Shown piece by piece: positions 1-7,524 of a stretch of DNA of 64,000 nt. The notes beneath the pieces were generated by a model. The model was not told where the DNA came from, made no database searches, and saw only the letters and a list, made by a program, of their open reading frames with translations. The position numbers and the translations under genes were made by a program. The stretch's first letter is position 1. Every line of letters starts with the position of its first letter. This DNA is from Actinomycetes bacterium (GTDB taxonomy: Bacteria; Actinomycetota; Acidimicrobiia; Acidimicrobiales; Palsa-688): the NCBI GenBank assembly GCA_021787035.1, contig JAJYMM010000228.1, positions 25,864 to 89,863 on the forward strand, in the 5' to 3' direction.

Positions 1-1
1 G

Positions 2-280
2 GCCACCCTGGCTTTCACCGCCGCCGGCAACAACTTCGAACTGGCTATCGCTGTCTGCATCGGGGTATTTGGCGTTACGAGCGGGGAGGCCCTCGCCGGC
101 GTCGTTGGCCCGCTCATCGAAGTGCCCGTACTGGTGAGCCTCGTCTACGTGGCCCTGTGGGCGCGCGGGCGCTTTTATCGGCCGGGCGCCGGGCGCCCCG
201 GTGCGCTGATAGACGGGGGTTACAAGGCTCGCGCCGGTGGTTCCAAGAAGAGCACGTCGTTGCGAGCCGGCCAGCACTGA
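2..280 (+). CDS. acr3: Acr3-type arsenite efflux permease, C-terminal part (5' truncated by window)
   Basis: Only the last 92 codons are present. The frame opens at base 2 and reads an NNFELAIAV helix followed by [27 protein letters not shown]. This matches the last two transmembrane segments of the ACR3/BART-superfamily arsenite/H+ antiporters, where the NNFELAIA and GPLIEVPVL stretches are diagnostic. The tail is hydrophilic and basic. The stop lies 15 bases before the next ATG, so it probably heads or continues the resistance operon. Known role of the family: export of As(III), sometimes Sb(III), across the inner membrane. The start and the conserved cysteine of ACR3 lie outside the window. 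Confidence 0.85.
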   Translation, partial: ATLAFTAAGNNFELAIAVCIGVFGVTSGEALAGVVGPLIEVPVLVSLVYVALWARGRFYRPGAGRPGALIDGGYKARAGGSKKSTSLRAGQH

Positions 281-295
281 CAAGGGAGGCTTTTC

Positions 296-1693
296 ATGCA
301 CCTGGTGGTGATCGGCGGGAGCGACGCCGGCATCTCTGCGGCCCTGCGTGCGCGCGAACTCGACCCCTCGGCCGAAGTCACCGTCGTAGTCGCCGACGAG
401 TACCCGAATTTCTCCATCTGTGGCATCCCGTACTACATCTCGGGCGAAGTAGCCCACTGGTCCGACCTGGCCCACCGAACGCGCGCCGACTTGGAGGCCG
501 CCGGCATGGCTCTTCGGCTCGGGACCAGGGCTACCCGCATAGACGTAGCCCGCCACGTCGTCCACCTCCGAGGGCGACAGGGAACCGAAGAAGTGCTCGC
601 ATATGACCGCCTTGTCGTCGGCACCGGCGCCGTGCCCGTTCAGCCTCCGATCGAAGGCCTCGGCGGGCCGGGGGGTCTCGATGAGGCCGACGGCGTCCAC
701 TTGCTGCACACCATGGGGGACACCTTCGCCCTTTCTCGCACGCTCGAGGAACGGGCACCGGCCACTGCCCTCGTCGTTGGTGCCGGCTATGTCGGGCTGG
801 AAATGGCCGAGGGCTTGACCATACGGGGCTTGGAGGTTGCTCAGGTGGAAATGCTGCCCGAGGTGCTGCCCACGGTGGACCCGGTGCTAGGTGCCTTGGT
901 ACACGCGGAGCTTGTAGCCAATGGCCTTGACGTTGCCACGCTCACCACCGTCAAGTGCTTGAGCCGAGCACCTGTGGGGGCAGCCGGGCGGCTGCGCGTC
1001 GAAGCGGCGCGAAGTGACGGCCACCCCTACGTCCTCGATGTGGACCTGGTGCTGGTTTCTGTCGGGGTCAGGCCCGACGCCGAACTACTCGTAGGGGCGG
1101 GGGCGAGGACCGGGCCTCGGGGGGCGGTCCTGGCCGACGAAGGGATGCACACTGGCCTGCCCGACGTTTACGCCGCCGGTGACTGCGTGGCCACCCACCA
1201 CCGCCTGCTTGGGCTCACCTACCTGCCGCTCGGGACGACCGCTCACAAACAGGGGCGAGTAGCGGGGGAAAATGCGGTGGGAGGCCAGGCGCGCTATGCC
1301 GGGAGCCTCGGGACCCAGGTGGTGAAGGTTTTCGACCTGGTCGCCGCTCGAACGGGCCTCCGTGAAGGCGAAGCGCTCGCCGCCGGCTTCAGCCCAGCGA
1401 CTACCCAGGCAGAGCCCGATGACCACAAGGCCTACTACCCGACGGCTTACCCGATCGCGATCCGGATCACGGGGGACACCGCGACGGGGCGATTGCTCGG
1501 GGCCCAGCTCGTCGGGCGGCGCGGCACCGAGGTCGCCAAACGCGTTGACACTTTTGCCACTGCCATCCACCACGCTATGACGGTCGATGGGATGAGCGAG
1601 CTCGACCTTTCCTACTCACCACCCCTCGGCTCGCCCTGGGACGCGGTCCAGACGGCTGCCCAGGCTTGGGTGCATGAGCACCAGGCGCTTTGA
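296..1693 (+). CDS. FAD/NAD(P)-dependent disulfide oxidoreductase, CoA-disulfide reductase/NADH oxidase-like
   Basis: A 465-residue class I pyridine-nucleotide-disulfide oxidoreductase. The N-terminal FAD Rossmann motif is VVIGGSDAGISAA (residues 4-16). The single redox Cys is Cys42 in FSICGIPYY, the position used in CoA-disulfide reductases and NADH oxidases, rather than the CxxxxC pair of glutathione reductase. The NAD(P) motif VVGAGYVGLEMAEG is near residue 165, the second FAD motif VYAAGDC near residue 290, and a dimerisation domain follows. An AGGGAGG-like ribosome site precedes the ATG. Flavoproteins of this type are frequent in ars operons. A role in restoring low-molecular-weight thiols or in metalloid redox here is inference; the substrate is unknown. 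Confidence 0.85.
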   Translation: MHLVVIGGSDAGISAALRARELDPSAEVTVVVADEYPNFSICGIPYYISGEVAHWSDLAHRTRADLEAAGMALRLGTRATRIDVARHVVHLRGRQGTEEVLAYDRLVVGTGAVPVQPPIEGLGGPGGLDEADGVHLLHTMGDTFALSRTLEERAPATALVVGAGYVGLEMAEGLTIRGLEVAQVEMLPEVLPTVDPVLGALVHAELVANGLDVATLTTVKCLSRAPVGAAGRLRVEAARSDGHPYVLDVDLVLVSVGVRPDAELLVGAGARTGPRGAVLADEGMHTGLPDVYAAGDCVATHHRLLGLTYLPLGTTAHKQGRVAGENAVGGQARYAGSLGTQVVKVFDLVAARTGLREGEALAAGFSPATTQAEPDDHKAYYPTAYPIAIRITGDTATGRLLGAQLVGRRGTEVAKRVDTFATAIHHAMTVDGMSELDLSYSPPLGSPWDAVQTAAQAWVHEHQAL

Positions 1694-1818
1694 GCGGCAG
1701 GGCAATAGCCCGGAGTTGACGGACAAGAGCTGGCCTCGCCCTTATCGTCTCTAGAAGGGTCTTTGGGCCCTACCGATCGCTCCTTCTCGGGGCCCACCCT
1801 GGGGATAGTTCAACGGCT

Positions 1819-1863
1819 ATTGCTGCAACAAACATTGCAGTAACGACCATTGCTGTAATGCAT
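1819..1863 (+). promoter_or_regulatory. Three 15-bp-phased operator-like repeats upstream of the SLAC1/ArsR genes
   Basis: ATTGCTGCAACA (1819), ATTGCAGTAACG (1834) and ATTGCTGTAATG (1849) start exactly 15 bp apart. Each contains a near-palindrome TTGC-N-GYAA. The array ends about 35 bp before the ATG at 1897 and lies in the 203-bp gap after the flavoprotein gene. It is the best candidate binding site for the ArsR regulator encoded at 3128. Assignment to that regulator is inference. Confidence 0.6.
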
Positions 1864-1896
1864 TGACGCAGCAGTGTCGAGGAGCAAGGAGGACCG

Positions 1897-3126
1897 ATGA
1901 GCTTGAGGCCGCTAAGCCTGGAAAGTGCTGGTCAGGGCCAAACTGTCCGCGCGGAAGCAGGCGCCGGGCCGAGCGTGCTGACCGAGGAAGGCGAGGCCCC
2001 CTTGGTCGGCCTTCAGGGCTTTCACCCCGGCTGGTTCGGGGCGGTCATGGGGACCGCGATAGTGGGGATCGTCGCTTTTTCGGGCCCAGGAGGTCTGAAG
2101 GCACTCGACCCGGCACTCCGCCATTTCGGCCAGGTAATGGTGGTCCTGGCTTCGGTTCTAGCTGTCGCCCTCGCCGTCCCTTACATCGGGCGCCTCGTGG
2201 TGCACCCACGCTCGGCGCTTGAAGACCTGAAAGACCCTGTGGTGGGCGCACTTTATGGGACGCTCCCTGGGGGGATCTTGGTGCTGGCCGCCGCAGCCGC
2301 GGCAGTAGGGCCGTCGCTGGTTGGCGCGGCTGCGGCTAAGGACCTGGTGCTCGGCCTCGCCTGGGCAGGTGTGCCGCTCGCCTTTGTGGCCAGTGTCGCC
2401 TTCGCATTCGTCCTCTTCGTGGGCAAGGGCCTAGCCCCCGAGGTGGTAAATGGCGGATGGTTTATCCCTCCCGTGGTGAACATAGTTGTCCCCTTGGCGC
2501 TTGTCCCTCTCGTGCCTGGCAGTTCACCCAGCACGGCGCGGCTCCTCGTGGCCCTCTCGTATGCCTTTTGGGGCATGGGCCTGCTGCTCTACGTCCTCGT
2601 AATGTCGATGCTCCACGAGCGCCTCGTCCTCCACCCTCTTCCGTCGGCTGCGCTCGCCCCATCCCTTTGGATCGGCCTTGGCCCAATAGGCGTTGGCTCG
2701 CTAGGCCTGATAAAGATGGTGCCGGCGTCCCTCGGGGTGCTCGGCACTGGCGGGGAAGCGGTGAAGTCGTTGTCACTTTTGACGGGCACGGCGTTATGGG
2801 GTTTCGGAGCGTGGTGGTTCTGCGCTTCCGTGCTACTCCTCGCCCGCTACTTGCGCCGGGGGCCATTGCCCTACGGCCTTGGCTGGTGGGGTTTCACCTT
2901 CCCTCTCGGCGCCTTCACCTCGGCAACCCTGGCTGTGGCAGAGAATTGGGGATCGGGCTTGCTTGACGACGTGGGCGCGGCGCTGTTCGTTTTGCTCGTG
3001 GTGTTTTGGGCGGTGGTCGCAGGGCGCACGATATGGGCGGCCAGGACTGGAGAGGCGTGGCGTCGGGTTGGCTCCCGGCCCCAAGCACCCAGCGTGGTCG
3101 TCCCAAAGGTCGAGGTGCTCGGCTGA
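1897..3126 (+). CDS. SLAC1/TehA-family anion channel or C4-dicarboxylate transporter (TDT family)
   Basis: A 409-residue polytopic membrane protein with about ten hydrophobic segments. GFHPGWFGAVMGTAIVGI (residues about 41-58) is the first-helix signature of the TDT/SLAC1 family (tellurite-resistance TehA, malic-acid transporters, plant SLAC1). The start is preceded by GGAGCAAGGAGG. The first 40 residues are hydrophilic. The gene ends one base before the ArsR ATG, so the two are co-transcribed. In this context it may conduct an anion linked to metalloid stress, but TehA homologues also carry sulfite, chloride or dicarboxylates. The substrate cannot be read from the sequence. Confidence 0.8.
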   Translation: MSLRPLSLESAGQGQTVRAEAGAGPSVLTEEGEAPLVGLQGFHPGWFGAVMGTAIVGIVAFSGPGGLKALDPALRHFGQVMVVLASVLAVALAVPYIGRLVVHPRSALEDLKDPVVGALYGTLPGGILVLAAAAAAVGPSLVGAAAAKDLVLGLAWAGVPLAFVASVAFAFVLFVGKGLAPEVVNGGWFIPPVVNIVVPLALVPLVPGSSPSTARLLVALSYAFWGMGLLLYVLVMSMLHERLVLHPLPSAALAPSLWIGLGPIGVGSLGLIKMVPASLGVLGTGGEAVKSLSLLTGTALWGFGAWWFCASVLLLARYLRRGPLPYGLGWWGFTFPLGAFTSATLAVAENWGSGLLDDVGAALFVLLVVFWAVVAGRTIWAARTGEAWRRVGSRPQAPSVVVPKVEVLG

Positions 3127-3206
3127 GATGGCGGCTGAGATGGCGGCTGAGATGGCGGCCGAGATGACGGCGGGCCAGATGGCGGCTGAGATGACGGCGG
3201 GCAAAG
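3121..3206 (+). repeat. 12-bp tandem repeats spanning a stop codon and the ArsR N-terminus
   Basis: GCTGAGATGGCG-type 12-bp units are repeated about four times exactly, then in degenerate form. The first unit contains the TGA stop of the SLAC1 gene, and each unit supplies a possible ATG for ArsR. The array encodes (MAAE)n. Confidence 0.85.
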
Positions 3207-3577
3207 ACGTGGGTGCTGACGCCGCCCAGTTCCTCAAGCTGCTGGCCGACCCCACCCGGCGCCAGATCTTCCTTCTCGTCATGGGTGGGGAGATCTGCAA
3301 CTGCGAGCTAGCAGAGGCGCTCGGGATGGCGGAGAACCTCGTGTCCCACCACATCCGCAAGCTCCGCGCGGCCGGCCTCGTGGAGGAGCACCGTGACCCC
3401 CATGACGGGCGCTGGTCGCACTGCACCGTCAATGTGGACGCTTTGGCGGCCGCGTGGGCTGGGCTCGAGGAGGCCTTCCATCCTTCGCACGTCGGTGACC
3501 GTGCGCCTGCCTGCCGCGTTCGGGCGAGGAAGGACACGCCCGTGGGCCCAGTGGCCGGACCGGAAAGCCAGCCATGA
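3128..3577 (+). CDS. arsR: ArsR/SmtB-family metalloregulator with repeated N-terminus
   Basis: A 149-residue winged-helix repressor. The core ADPTRRQIFLLVMGGEICNCEL... SHHIRKLRAAGLVEEHRDPHDGRWSHCTVN is a standard ArsR fold. Cys57 and Cys59 form the CxC pair of the ICNCEL motif, which corresponds to the As(III)/Sb(III) site ELCVCD of classical ArsR. The recognition helix contains NLVSHHIRKL. Residues 1-25 are a repeat of MAAE/MTAG units encoded by 12-bp direct repeats; translation could also begin at the later Met codons within it. It starts one base after the SLAC1 stop and overlaps the next gene by ATGA. Likely autorepressor of this operon. Confidence 0.85.
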   Translation: MAAEMAAEMAAEMTAGQMAAEMTAGKDVGADAAQFLKLLADPTRRQIFLLVMGGEICNCELAEALGMAENLVSHHIRKLRAAGLVEEHRDPHDGRWSHCTVNVDALAAAWAGLEEAFHPSHVGDRAPACRVRARKDTPVGPVAGPESQP

Positions 3578-4791
3578 GCGCGCCAGTTCGAGGAATGGAG
3601 GCCTCGCCCGCCAAGGGGACAGACGACCGGCATTTCCAAACCGCCGGCCAGAGCGCCGAGACCGCTGGCCAGAGCGCCGAGACCGCCGGCCAGACCGCCG
3701 GCCAGACCGCCGAGACCGCCGGCCAGAGCGCAGCAACTGGCGGCGCCCCCTACCTGGCTGCGTTACGGGCACTTCCCAGCCGACGGGGGTGGCTGGCGCT
3801 CGCACTTGCCGTTGCCGTCGGAGCCTGGTTGGAACTGTATTGGCAGCTTGGCCGCTTTGCCGCTTGGCTCACTTACGACCTCCTCGGCCTTGACCGCCAC
3901 ACCCACTTGGCCAGCTCGGTCGACTTCTTTGCTACCGATGTGCCAAAGATCTTCCTACTCTTGGGCGGGATCATCCCCGTCGTTAGCGTCCTCAGGAGCT
4001 ACTTCCCGCCTGAGCGGGTAAAAAAGGTCGTCTCGGGCAAAGGGGAGCTTCTCGGTACGGTGTTGGCGGCGCTCCTCGGCACGGTGACGCCGTTTTGCTC
4101 ATGCTCGGCTGTCCCGATGTTCATCGGTTTCGTCGAGTCAGGGCTGCCCCTTGGCGTGACGTTCGGGTTTCTTATCGCCTCCCCGGTCGTGAACGAAGTA
4201 GCTCTGGTCCTGCTGGCCGGCTTGTTTGGCTTGAAAGTGGCACTTCTTTATGTGGGCCTTGGGCTCGTGGTCGCCATCGTCGGGGGGACCGTGATCGGCC
4301 GGCTCCACCTGGAGGACCAGGTTGAGGACTACGTTTACAAGATCAAGATGGGTGAGGTTGCGGTTACCCGCGTTGCCTTTTCCCAGCGGCTAGCCGACGC
4401 CTTTTCCTACACCCAGGACATCATGAGCCGAGTCTTCCCCTGGGTGTTGGGCGGGATCGTCTTTGGGGCCGCCATCCATGGCTATGCGCCGACCGGGTTC
4501 GTTGCCCACTACGCCGGGCGGGGAAACCCATTGGCTGTTCCGATGGTCGTGCTAATTGCCGTGCCACTTTACTCCAACGCTGCTGGTACCATCCCGATAG
4601 TCCAGGCGCTCATTCAAAAGGGCCTGCCGATGGGAACGACGCTCGCTTTCATGATGGCGATCACGGCCATATCCACCCCTGAGATGGTCATCCTCCGCAA
4701 GGTGATAAAGCCCAAGCTGATTGCCGTTTTTATAACCGTGGTGACTCTCGCCATCGTCATGATCGGCTACGTTTTCAACGCCGTGCTCTAG
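3574..4791 (+). CDS. ArsP/DUF318-family permease (organoarsenical or metal efflux)
   Basis: A 405-residue permease of the DUF318/ArsP family. After a low-complexity N-terminus of about 55 residues there are roughly eight transmembrane segments. The family hallmark TPFCSCSAVP starts at about residue 172, followed by the conserved stretch LIASPVVNEVALVLL. ArsP members export trivalent organoarsenicals, using cysteines of this type of motif; other members are linked to copper or zinc. The gene starts at an ATGA overlap with arsR. Residues about 22-55 are a GQSAETA repeat unlike other family members, and the true start could lie downstream of part of it. A detoxification role fits the operon. Confidence 0.85.
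   Translation: MSAPVRGMEASPAKGTDDRHFQTAGQSAETAGQSAETAGQTAGQTAETAGQSAATGGAPYLAALRALPSRRGWLALALAVAVGAWLELYWQLGRFAAWLTYDLLGLDRHTHLASSVDFFATDVPKIFLLLGGIIPVVSVLRSYFPPERVKKVVSGKGELLGTVLAALLGTVTPFCSCSAVPMFIGFVESGLPLGVTFGFLIASPVVNEVALVLLAGLFGLKVALLYVGLGLVVAIVGGTVIGRLHLEDQVEDYVYKIKMGEVAVTRVAFSQRLADAFSYTQDIMSRVFPWVLGGIVFGAAIHGYAPTGFVAHYAGRGNPLAVPMVVLIAVPLYSNAAGTIPIVQALIQKGLPMGTTLAFMMAITAISTPEMVILRKVIKPKLIAVFITVVTLAIVMIGYVFNAVL
3639..3740 (+). repeat. 21-bp/12-bp in-frame repeats in the ArsP-like permease
   Basis: ACCGCCGGCCAGAGCGCCGAG (21 bp, one unit variant per copy) is repeated about five times with 12-bp partial units. It encodes (TAGQSAE)n before the first membrane helix. Confidence 0.85.
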
Positions 4792-4812
4792 CCATCCAGA
4801 AAGGAAACTGGT

Positions 4813-5058
4813 ATGAACGTCAAGATCCTGGGCACCGGGTGCCCCAACTGCGTGCGTCTGGAGGCCCTCGTCAAGGAGGTGGCCAGAGAAAAAGGGCTCT
4901 CGCTCGAGGTCGACAAGGTCACCGACATCGTCGAGATCATGTCCTATGGCATTATGTCGACGCCCGGCCTCGTGGTCGACGGCCAGGTGATGTCGAGTGG
5001 CCGCGTGCCGCCCAAGGGTGAGATCGCAACAATGATGCAACCGGCTGACACGCAGTAA
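4813..5058 (+). CDS. Mini-thioredoxin, redox-active disulfide protein 2 family
   Basis: An 81-residue protein with the catalytic pair C10-P-N-C13 in GTGCPNC near the N-terminus, followed by an alpha/beta thioredoxin fold ending VVDGQVMSSGRVPPKGEI. Length and motif fit the small CPxC thioredoxins commonly encoded immediately after DUF318 permeases. It is 21 bases after the permease stop with an AAAGGAAA ribosome site. It probably reduces a disulfide or thiol-metal adduct of the permease or its substrate. The pairing with the permease is well known in genomes; the exact partner here is inferred. Confidence 0.85.
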   Translation: MNVKILGTGCPNCVRLEALVKEVAREKGLSLEVDKVTDIVEIMSYGIMSTPGLVVDGQVMSSGRVPPKGEIATMMQPADTQ

Positions 5059-5066
5059 AAGGCCAC

Positions 5067-5087
5067 GTGCCTGGTGCCTGGTGCCTG
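5067..5087. repeat. 7-bp tandem repeat after the mini-thioredoxin stop
   Basis: GTGCCTG occurs three times in tandem with a fourth partial copy, starting 8 bases after the TAA. It is intergenic and the unit is not a multiple of three. Confidence 0.8.
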
Positions 5088-5106
5088 GTGCCGGCGCGCA
5101 GGGATG

Positions 5107-6330
5107 CTAGCTGTGCGGCGTGGGACCGGTGGAGGAGCCGTGCAAGTCCAGCAACCGCCGCAGTTTGTCCGCGTCCCGACTAAAGGCCGTTGCGAGGCCG
5201 GTGTCGCTGCCAGCCGGGAGGTCAGGCGAAACGGCGGCCCCCTGGCGCAACAGCAGGGCCGTCGCGTCGAGCACACGGGCAGCGCGGGCTAGCGCTGCCT
5301 GGGGGAGGAGGACGTCACCTCTTGGTGCGCTCGGGATGTCGTAGAGGACCTGGCCGAGCAAGGAGACGATCTGCATCGCCCCATGGGCGCCCACTGCGTC
5401 GGCATTCTCCACTCTCACGTGTGCAGCTTCCGCTAGGGCGGTCAGCAGACGGGCGAGAGCTTTGAAAGGGACCGGGATATTGCGGGGCTGAGCCAAAAGG
5501 TCAGCTCCGGGCTGTTCTGCCGCAAGTTCCACCGCCATGTGTCGCGCCAGCTCCCTCAGGTTCTGGTCGTCGACATGGTGTTGGACGGACTTCTCGGTGA
5601 TCCCGAGACTCGTGGCAAGCGTTGCGACATGTCGGCCGAGCATGTCGGATACATGCCCGCGGGCGGCGATAAGGCCGAAGTTGGAAAGCTCTTCGAGCAC
5701 AACGGCGGTGCCGTGTCCGAGCCAGTCCTGTGATTCGCCGGTGAGCCTGGTGAAAATGTCGTCCCACTTGCGCTGGGCCTTCTTCGTCGTCGCGCGGTCC
5801 GCTTCGAAGGCTATGTAGCCCTCCAACTCCTCGAAATCTGCTTCGCAACCAAATAGCTCGACGCCGCCGGCCACCGGGCGGGCCCTGTACAGCAGACGCT
5901 CGCAGTCCTGGTCGAGGACGGGCACGTCGAGAAGGAGCCAATAGCTCGCCTCGGGCAGGATGACCGTCCTGATTACCTCTTCGGCCTCGCGCCCGTTGCT
6001 CGACTGCGACGGAGGCGACAAGTCGTACTCGGATCCCCGCCAATTCTCGATCGTGCCAGCCTCCCCGCAGGAGGGGCATTCCCAATTGAGGTAGGGGGGG
6101 AGGTCTTGGCGCTCTACTACGAGCCGGCCCGGGCACTTGACCCGTCCCGGTCGCCGCCGGCAGGGTAGGGCGGTCGGCCTCGGTCCTCTCTCGAGAGATG
6201 CTGTAGCGGCCAGCATCACACGACGGAGGTAGTTGGCGAACCTGAGCGCAGGTCCTGGCACCTCCAGGTCAAGGTCGATCCCGTCGAGGTCGTGGAAGTC
6301 TGTCACGTGAAAACAACCTCCGGCACCCAT
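5107..6330 (-). CDS. Hypothetical protein with a zinc-ribbon-like segment
   Basis: 407 residues, function not recognised. Residues about 66-95 contain VKCPGRLV...WECPSCGEAG, a CxnCPxC arrangement that could bind zinc. The middle (about 150-215) is acidic and rich in aromatic residues. The C-terminal part is predicted helical and Ala/Leu-rich without clear membrane segments. The ATG lies 5 bases after the stop of a small upstream frame on the same strand, suggesting co-translation. It runs convergent to the metalloid operon with 48 bases between. Codon use (GC-rich third positions) supports real coding. No catalytic motif is evident. Confidence 0.65.
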   Translation of the reverse strand: MGAGGCFHVTDFHDLDGIDLDLEVPGPALRFANYLRRVMLAATASLERGPRPTALPCRRRPGRVKCPGRLVVERQDLPPYLNWECPSCGEAGTIENWRGSEYDLSPPSQSSNGREAEEVIRTVILPEASYWLLLDVPVLDQDCERLLYRARPVAGGVELFGCEADFEELEGYIAFEADRATTKKAQRKWDDIFTRLTGESQDWLGHGTAVVLEELSNFGLIAARGHVSDMLGRHVATLATSLGITEKSVQHHVDDQNLRELARHMAVELAAEQPGADLLAQPRNIPVPFKALARLLTALAEAAHVRVENADAVGAHGAMQIVSLLGQVLYDIPSAPRGDVLLPQAALARAARVLDATALLLRQGAAVSPDLPAGSDTGLATAFSRDADKLRRLLDLHGSSTGPTPHS

Positions 6331-6335
6331 GGCTC

Positions 6336-6503
6336 TTAATGCGCCAGGGCAGCTATCCGCCCCGTCCGATCCTCGCTCCTCAGGGGCACCAAACCCGCCT
6401 CTTCTTCAACTTCTGTCCTTGTCCAGCTGCGCTTACAGGGCCTCGGACCCTCTGTGTGTCTGATGACGGCCAGCGTCTGTTCCACTCGGATCTCGTTATA
6501 CAC
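6336..6503 (-). CDS. Possible small protein (55 aa), or 3' end of a decayed gene
   Basis: From a GTG at 6503 the frame reads (V)YNEIRVEQTLAVIRHTEGP...GRIAALAH to a TAA five bases before the hypothetical gene at 6330. The composition looks coding (amphipathic, charged, few rare residues), and the tight spacing suggests an operon. The same frame stays open far upstream, to a stop near 6788, and also reads plausibly (...RLTAHRLELRRAWRRTRDRVDL...), but has no ATG, GTG or TTG before 6503. It could therefore be the 3' remnant of a gene that lost its start. Function unknown. Confidence 0.4.
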   Translation of the reverse strand: MYNEIRVEQTLAVIRHTEGPRPCKRSWTRTEVEEEAGLVPLRSEDRTGRIAALAH

Positions 6504-6893
6504 CAGGTCTACGCGGTCGCGCGTGCGGCGCCAAGCTCGTCGAAGCTCAAGGCGGTGCGCCGTGAGCCGGGGGCAAGATCGCTCCGAGCACGGGTTTTGT
6601 GGCTTTTGTACCCTTGTAGGAGAGGTTGCGCCTGGTCTACCTGAATCCCGGTCTGGTTGCGTGTCGTCTCGCGACGTTTCGGCAAGAGGGATGGGCCTCG
6701 CGCAGGGATGGTGTCCACTACGTCCCGCACCATTCCTGGGGCTCGAGCGGTCCTTCGGTCGCCGCGCACACCTAACTGAAGCTGACCGTTAGCACTAGAC
6801 ACCCAGCTGTACCCCGTTTGAGCTGGGGTTTTATTGTCCTAGGCCGCTTGTTGGGCTGGTCCAGCCGGTTGGGTTGGTTGGTGGCAGCAGTGG
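6504..6893. other. Gap before tRNA-Pro: no supported complete gene
   Basis: This stretch holds the start-less upstream part of the minus-strand frame described at 6336-6503 (open to about 6788) and a hairpin with a T-rich tail at 6802-6832. Other open frames here overlap each other, show no ribosome sites and match nothing I recognise. Confidence 0.5.
6802..6836 (+). terminator. Possible Rho-independent terminator
   Basis: CCCAGCT (6802-6808) pairs with AGCTGGG (6821-6827) and is followed by GTTTTATTG. The T-rich tail is on the plus strand, although no plus-strand gene is evident upstream. It could end an unrecognised small transcript. Confidence 0.4.
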
Positions 6894-6969
6894 TGGTCGG
6901 GGAGGCGGGACTTGAACCCGCGGCCTCCTGCTCCCAAAGCAGGTGCGCTACCATCTGCGCTACTCCCCG
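6894..6969 (-). tRNA. tRNA-Pro (anticodon TGG)
   Basis: The minus strand from 6969 gives a full cloverleaf. Acceptor CGGGGAG (6969-6963) pairs with CTCCCCG (6904-6898). The D arm holds GTAGCGCAGATGGTAGCGCA, the anticodon stem is CCTGC/GCAGG with loop TTTGGGA (anticodon TGG), and the T arm is CGCGGGTTCAAGTCCCGC. The discriminator A is followed by an encoded CCA (6896-6894). 76 nt including CCA; no intron. Confidence 0.95.
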
Positions 6970-7524
6970 TGGTTGCTACTATGCCAGGTTTGCCAGGTCA
7001 ACGTCCCATTCGTACCCTTCGTGGGTTTCTGGGAGCCCTATAGTAAGCCCTACAGCATCGCGCGAGGGTACTCTTCGTGTGACCTCGGTCGCCCGCGTAC
7101 AAGTGGAAGCACCCAAGGACCGTTGCCCATCGCTCTCGCGGATGGAAACGGCTCTTGCTTGTCGCGAGACTGCCACGCCCCTCCACGTTACTCGCCTTGG
7201 TCTTTGCCATCCCGGCTAATCGGACGTCCAGCCGGCCGGGCTCGGGCGACAGGAAGATCGATGGCGGCGGACGCCGGCGAAGATGAAGCGGTGGGCGAGC
7301 AAACCCGCCCAGGAGTACCACTCTCAGTGGTTCCTGGGCTTTGCAAGCCAGTCTTCTGGGCTTCACCCGCCCGTTCTTGTATACGAAGACGGCGTAATGC
7401 GCCGTTTTCGTATACAAGAAGGTTTGCCCCGTCGCGTGCTCGTGTGGCGACCCCAACGATGACTTTGACGAGCTCGCTTGACCGTTCGGATCGGTGCTGG
7501 TCGGCGAGGTGTCATCGGGGAGCG
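6970..7524. other. Gap between tRNA-Pro and the subtilase gene: structured, no convincing gene
   Basis: Contains the nested-hairpin element at 7299-7427. Long open frames exist on both strands, but each overlaps the tRNA or the protease 3' end and lacks ribosome sites and family motifs. The region is probably non-coding. Confidence 0.5.
7299..7427. other. 129-bp element of three hairpins enclosed by an inverted repeat
   Basis: Outer arms GCAAACC (7299-7305) and GGTTTGC (7421-7427) enclose three hairpins. The first is 14 pairs with a 2-nt bulge (7307-7322 with 7326-7339). The second is a weaker stem (7345-7351 with 7356-7363). The third is a 21-pair stem (7374-7394 with 7400-7420, one G-T pair, loop TAATG) containing TTGTATACGAA. 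No T-run follows. It could be a structured RNA, a MITE-like remnant or a transcription barrier. Confidence 0.6.

Noticed and set aside
7299..7427. Retron msr-msd or integron attC site
   Set aside because: The arm sequences do not match the attC core (RYYYAAC/GTTRRRY) and no reverse transcriptase or integrase frame lies nearby, so only the neutral description is kept.
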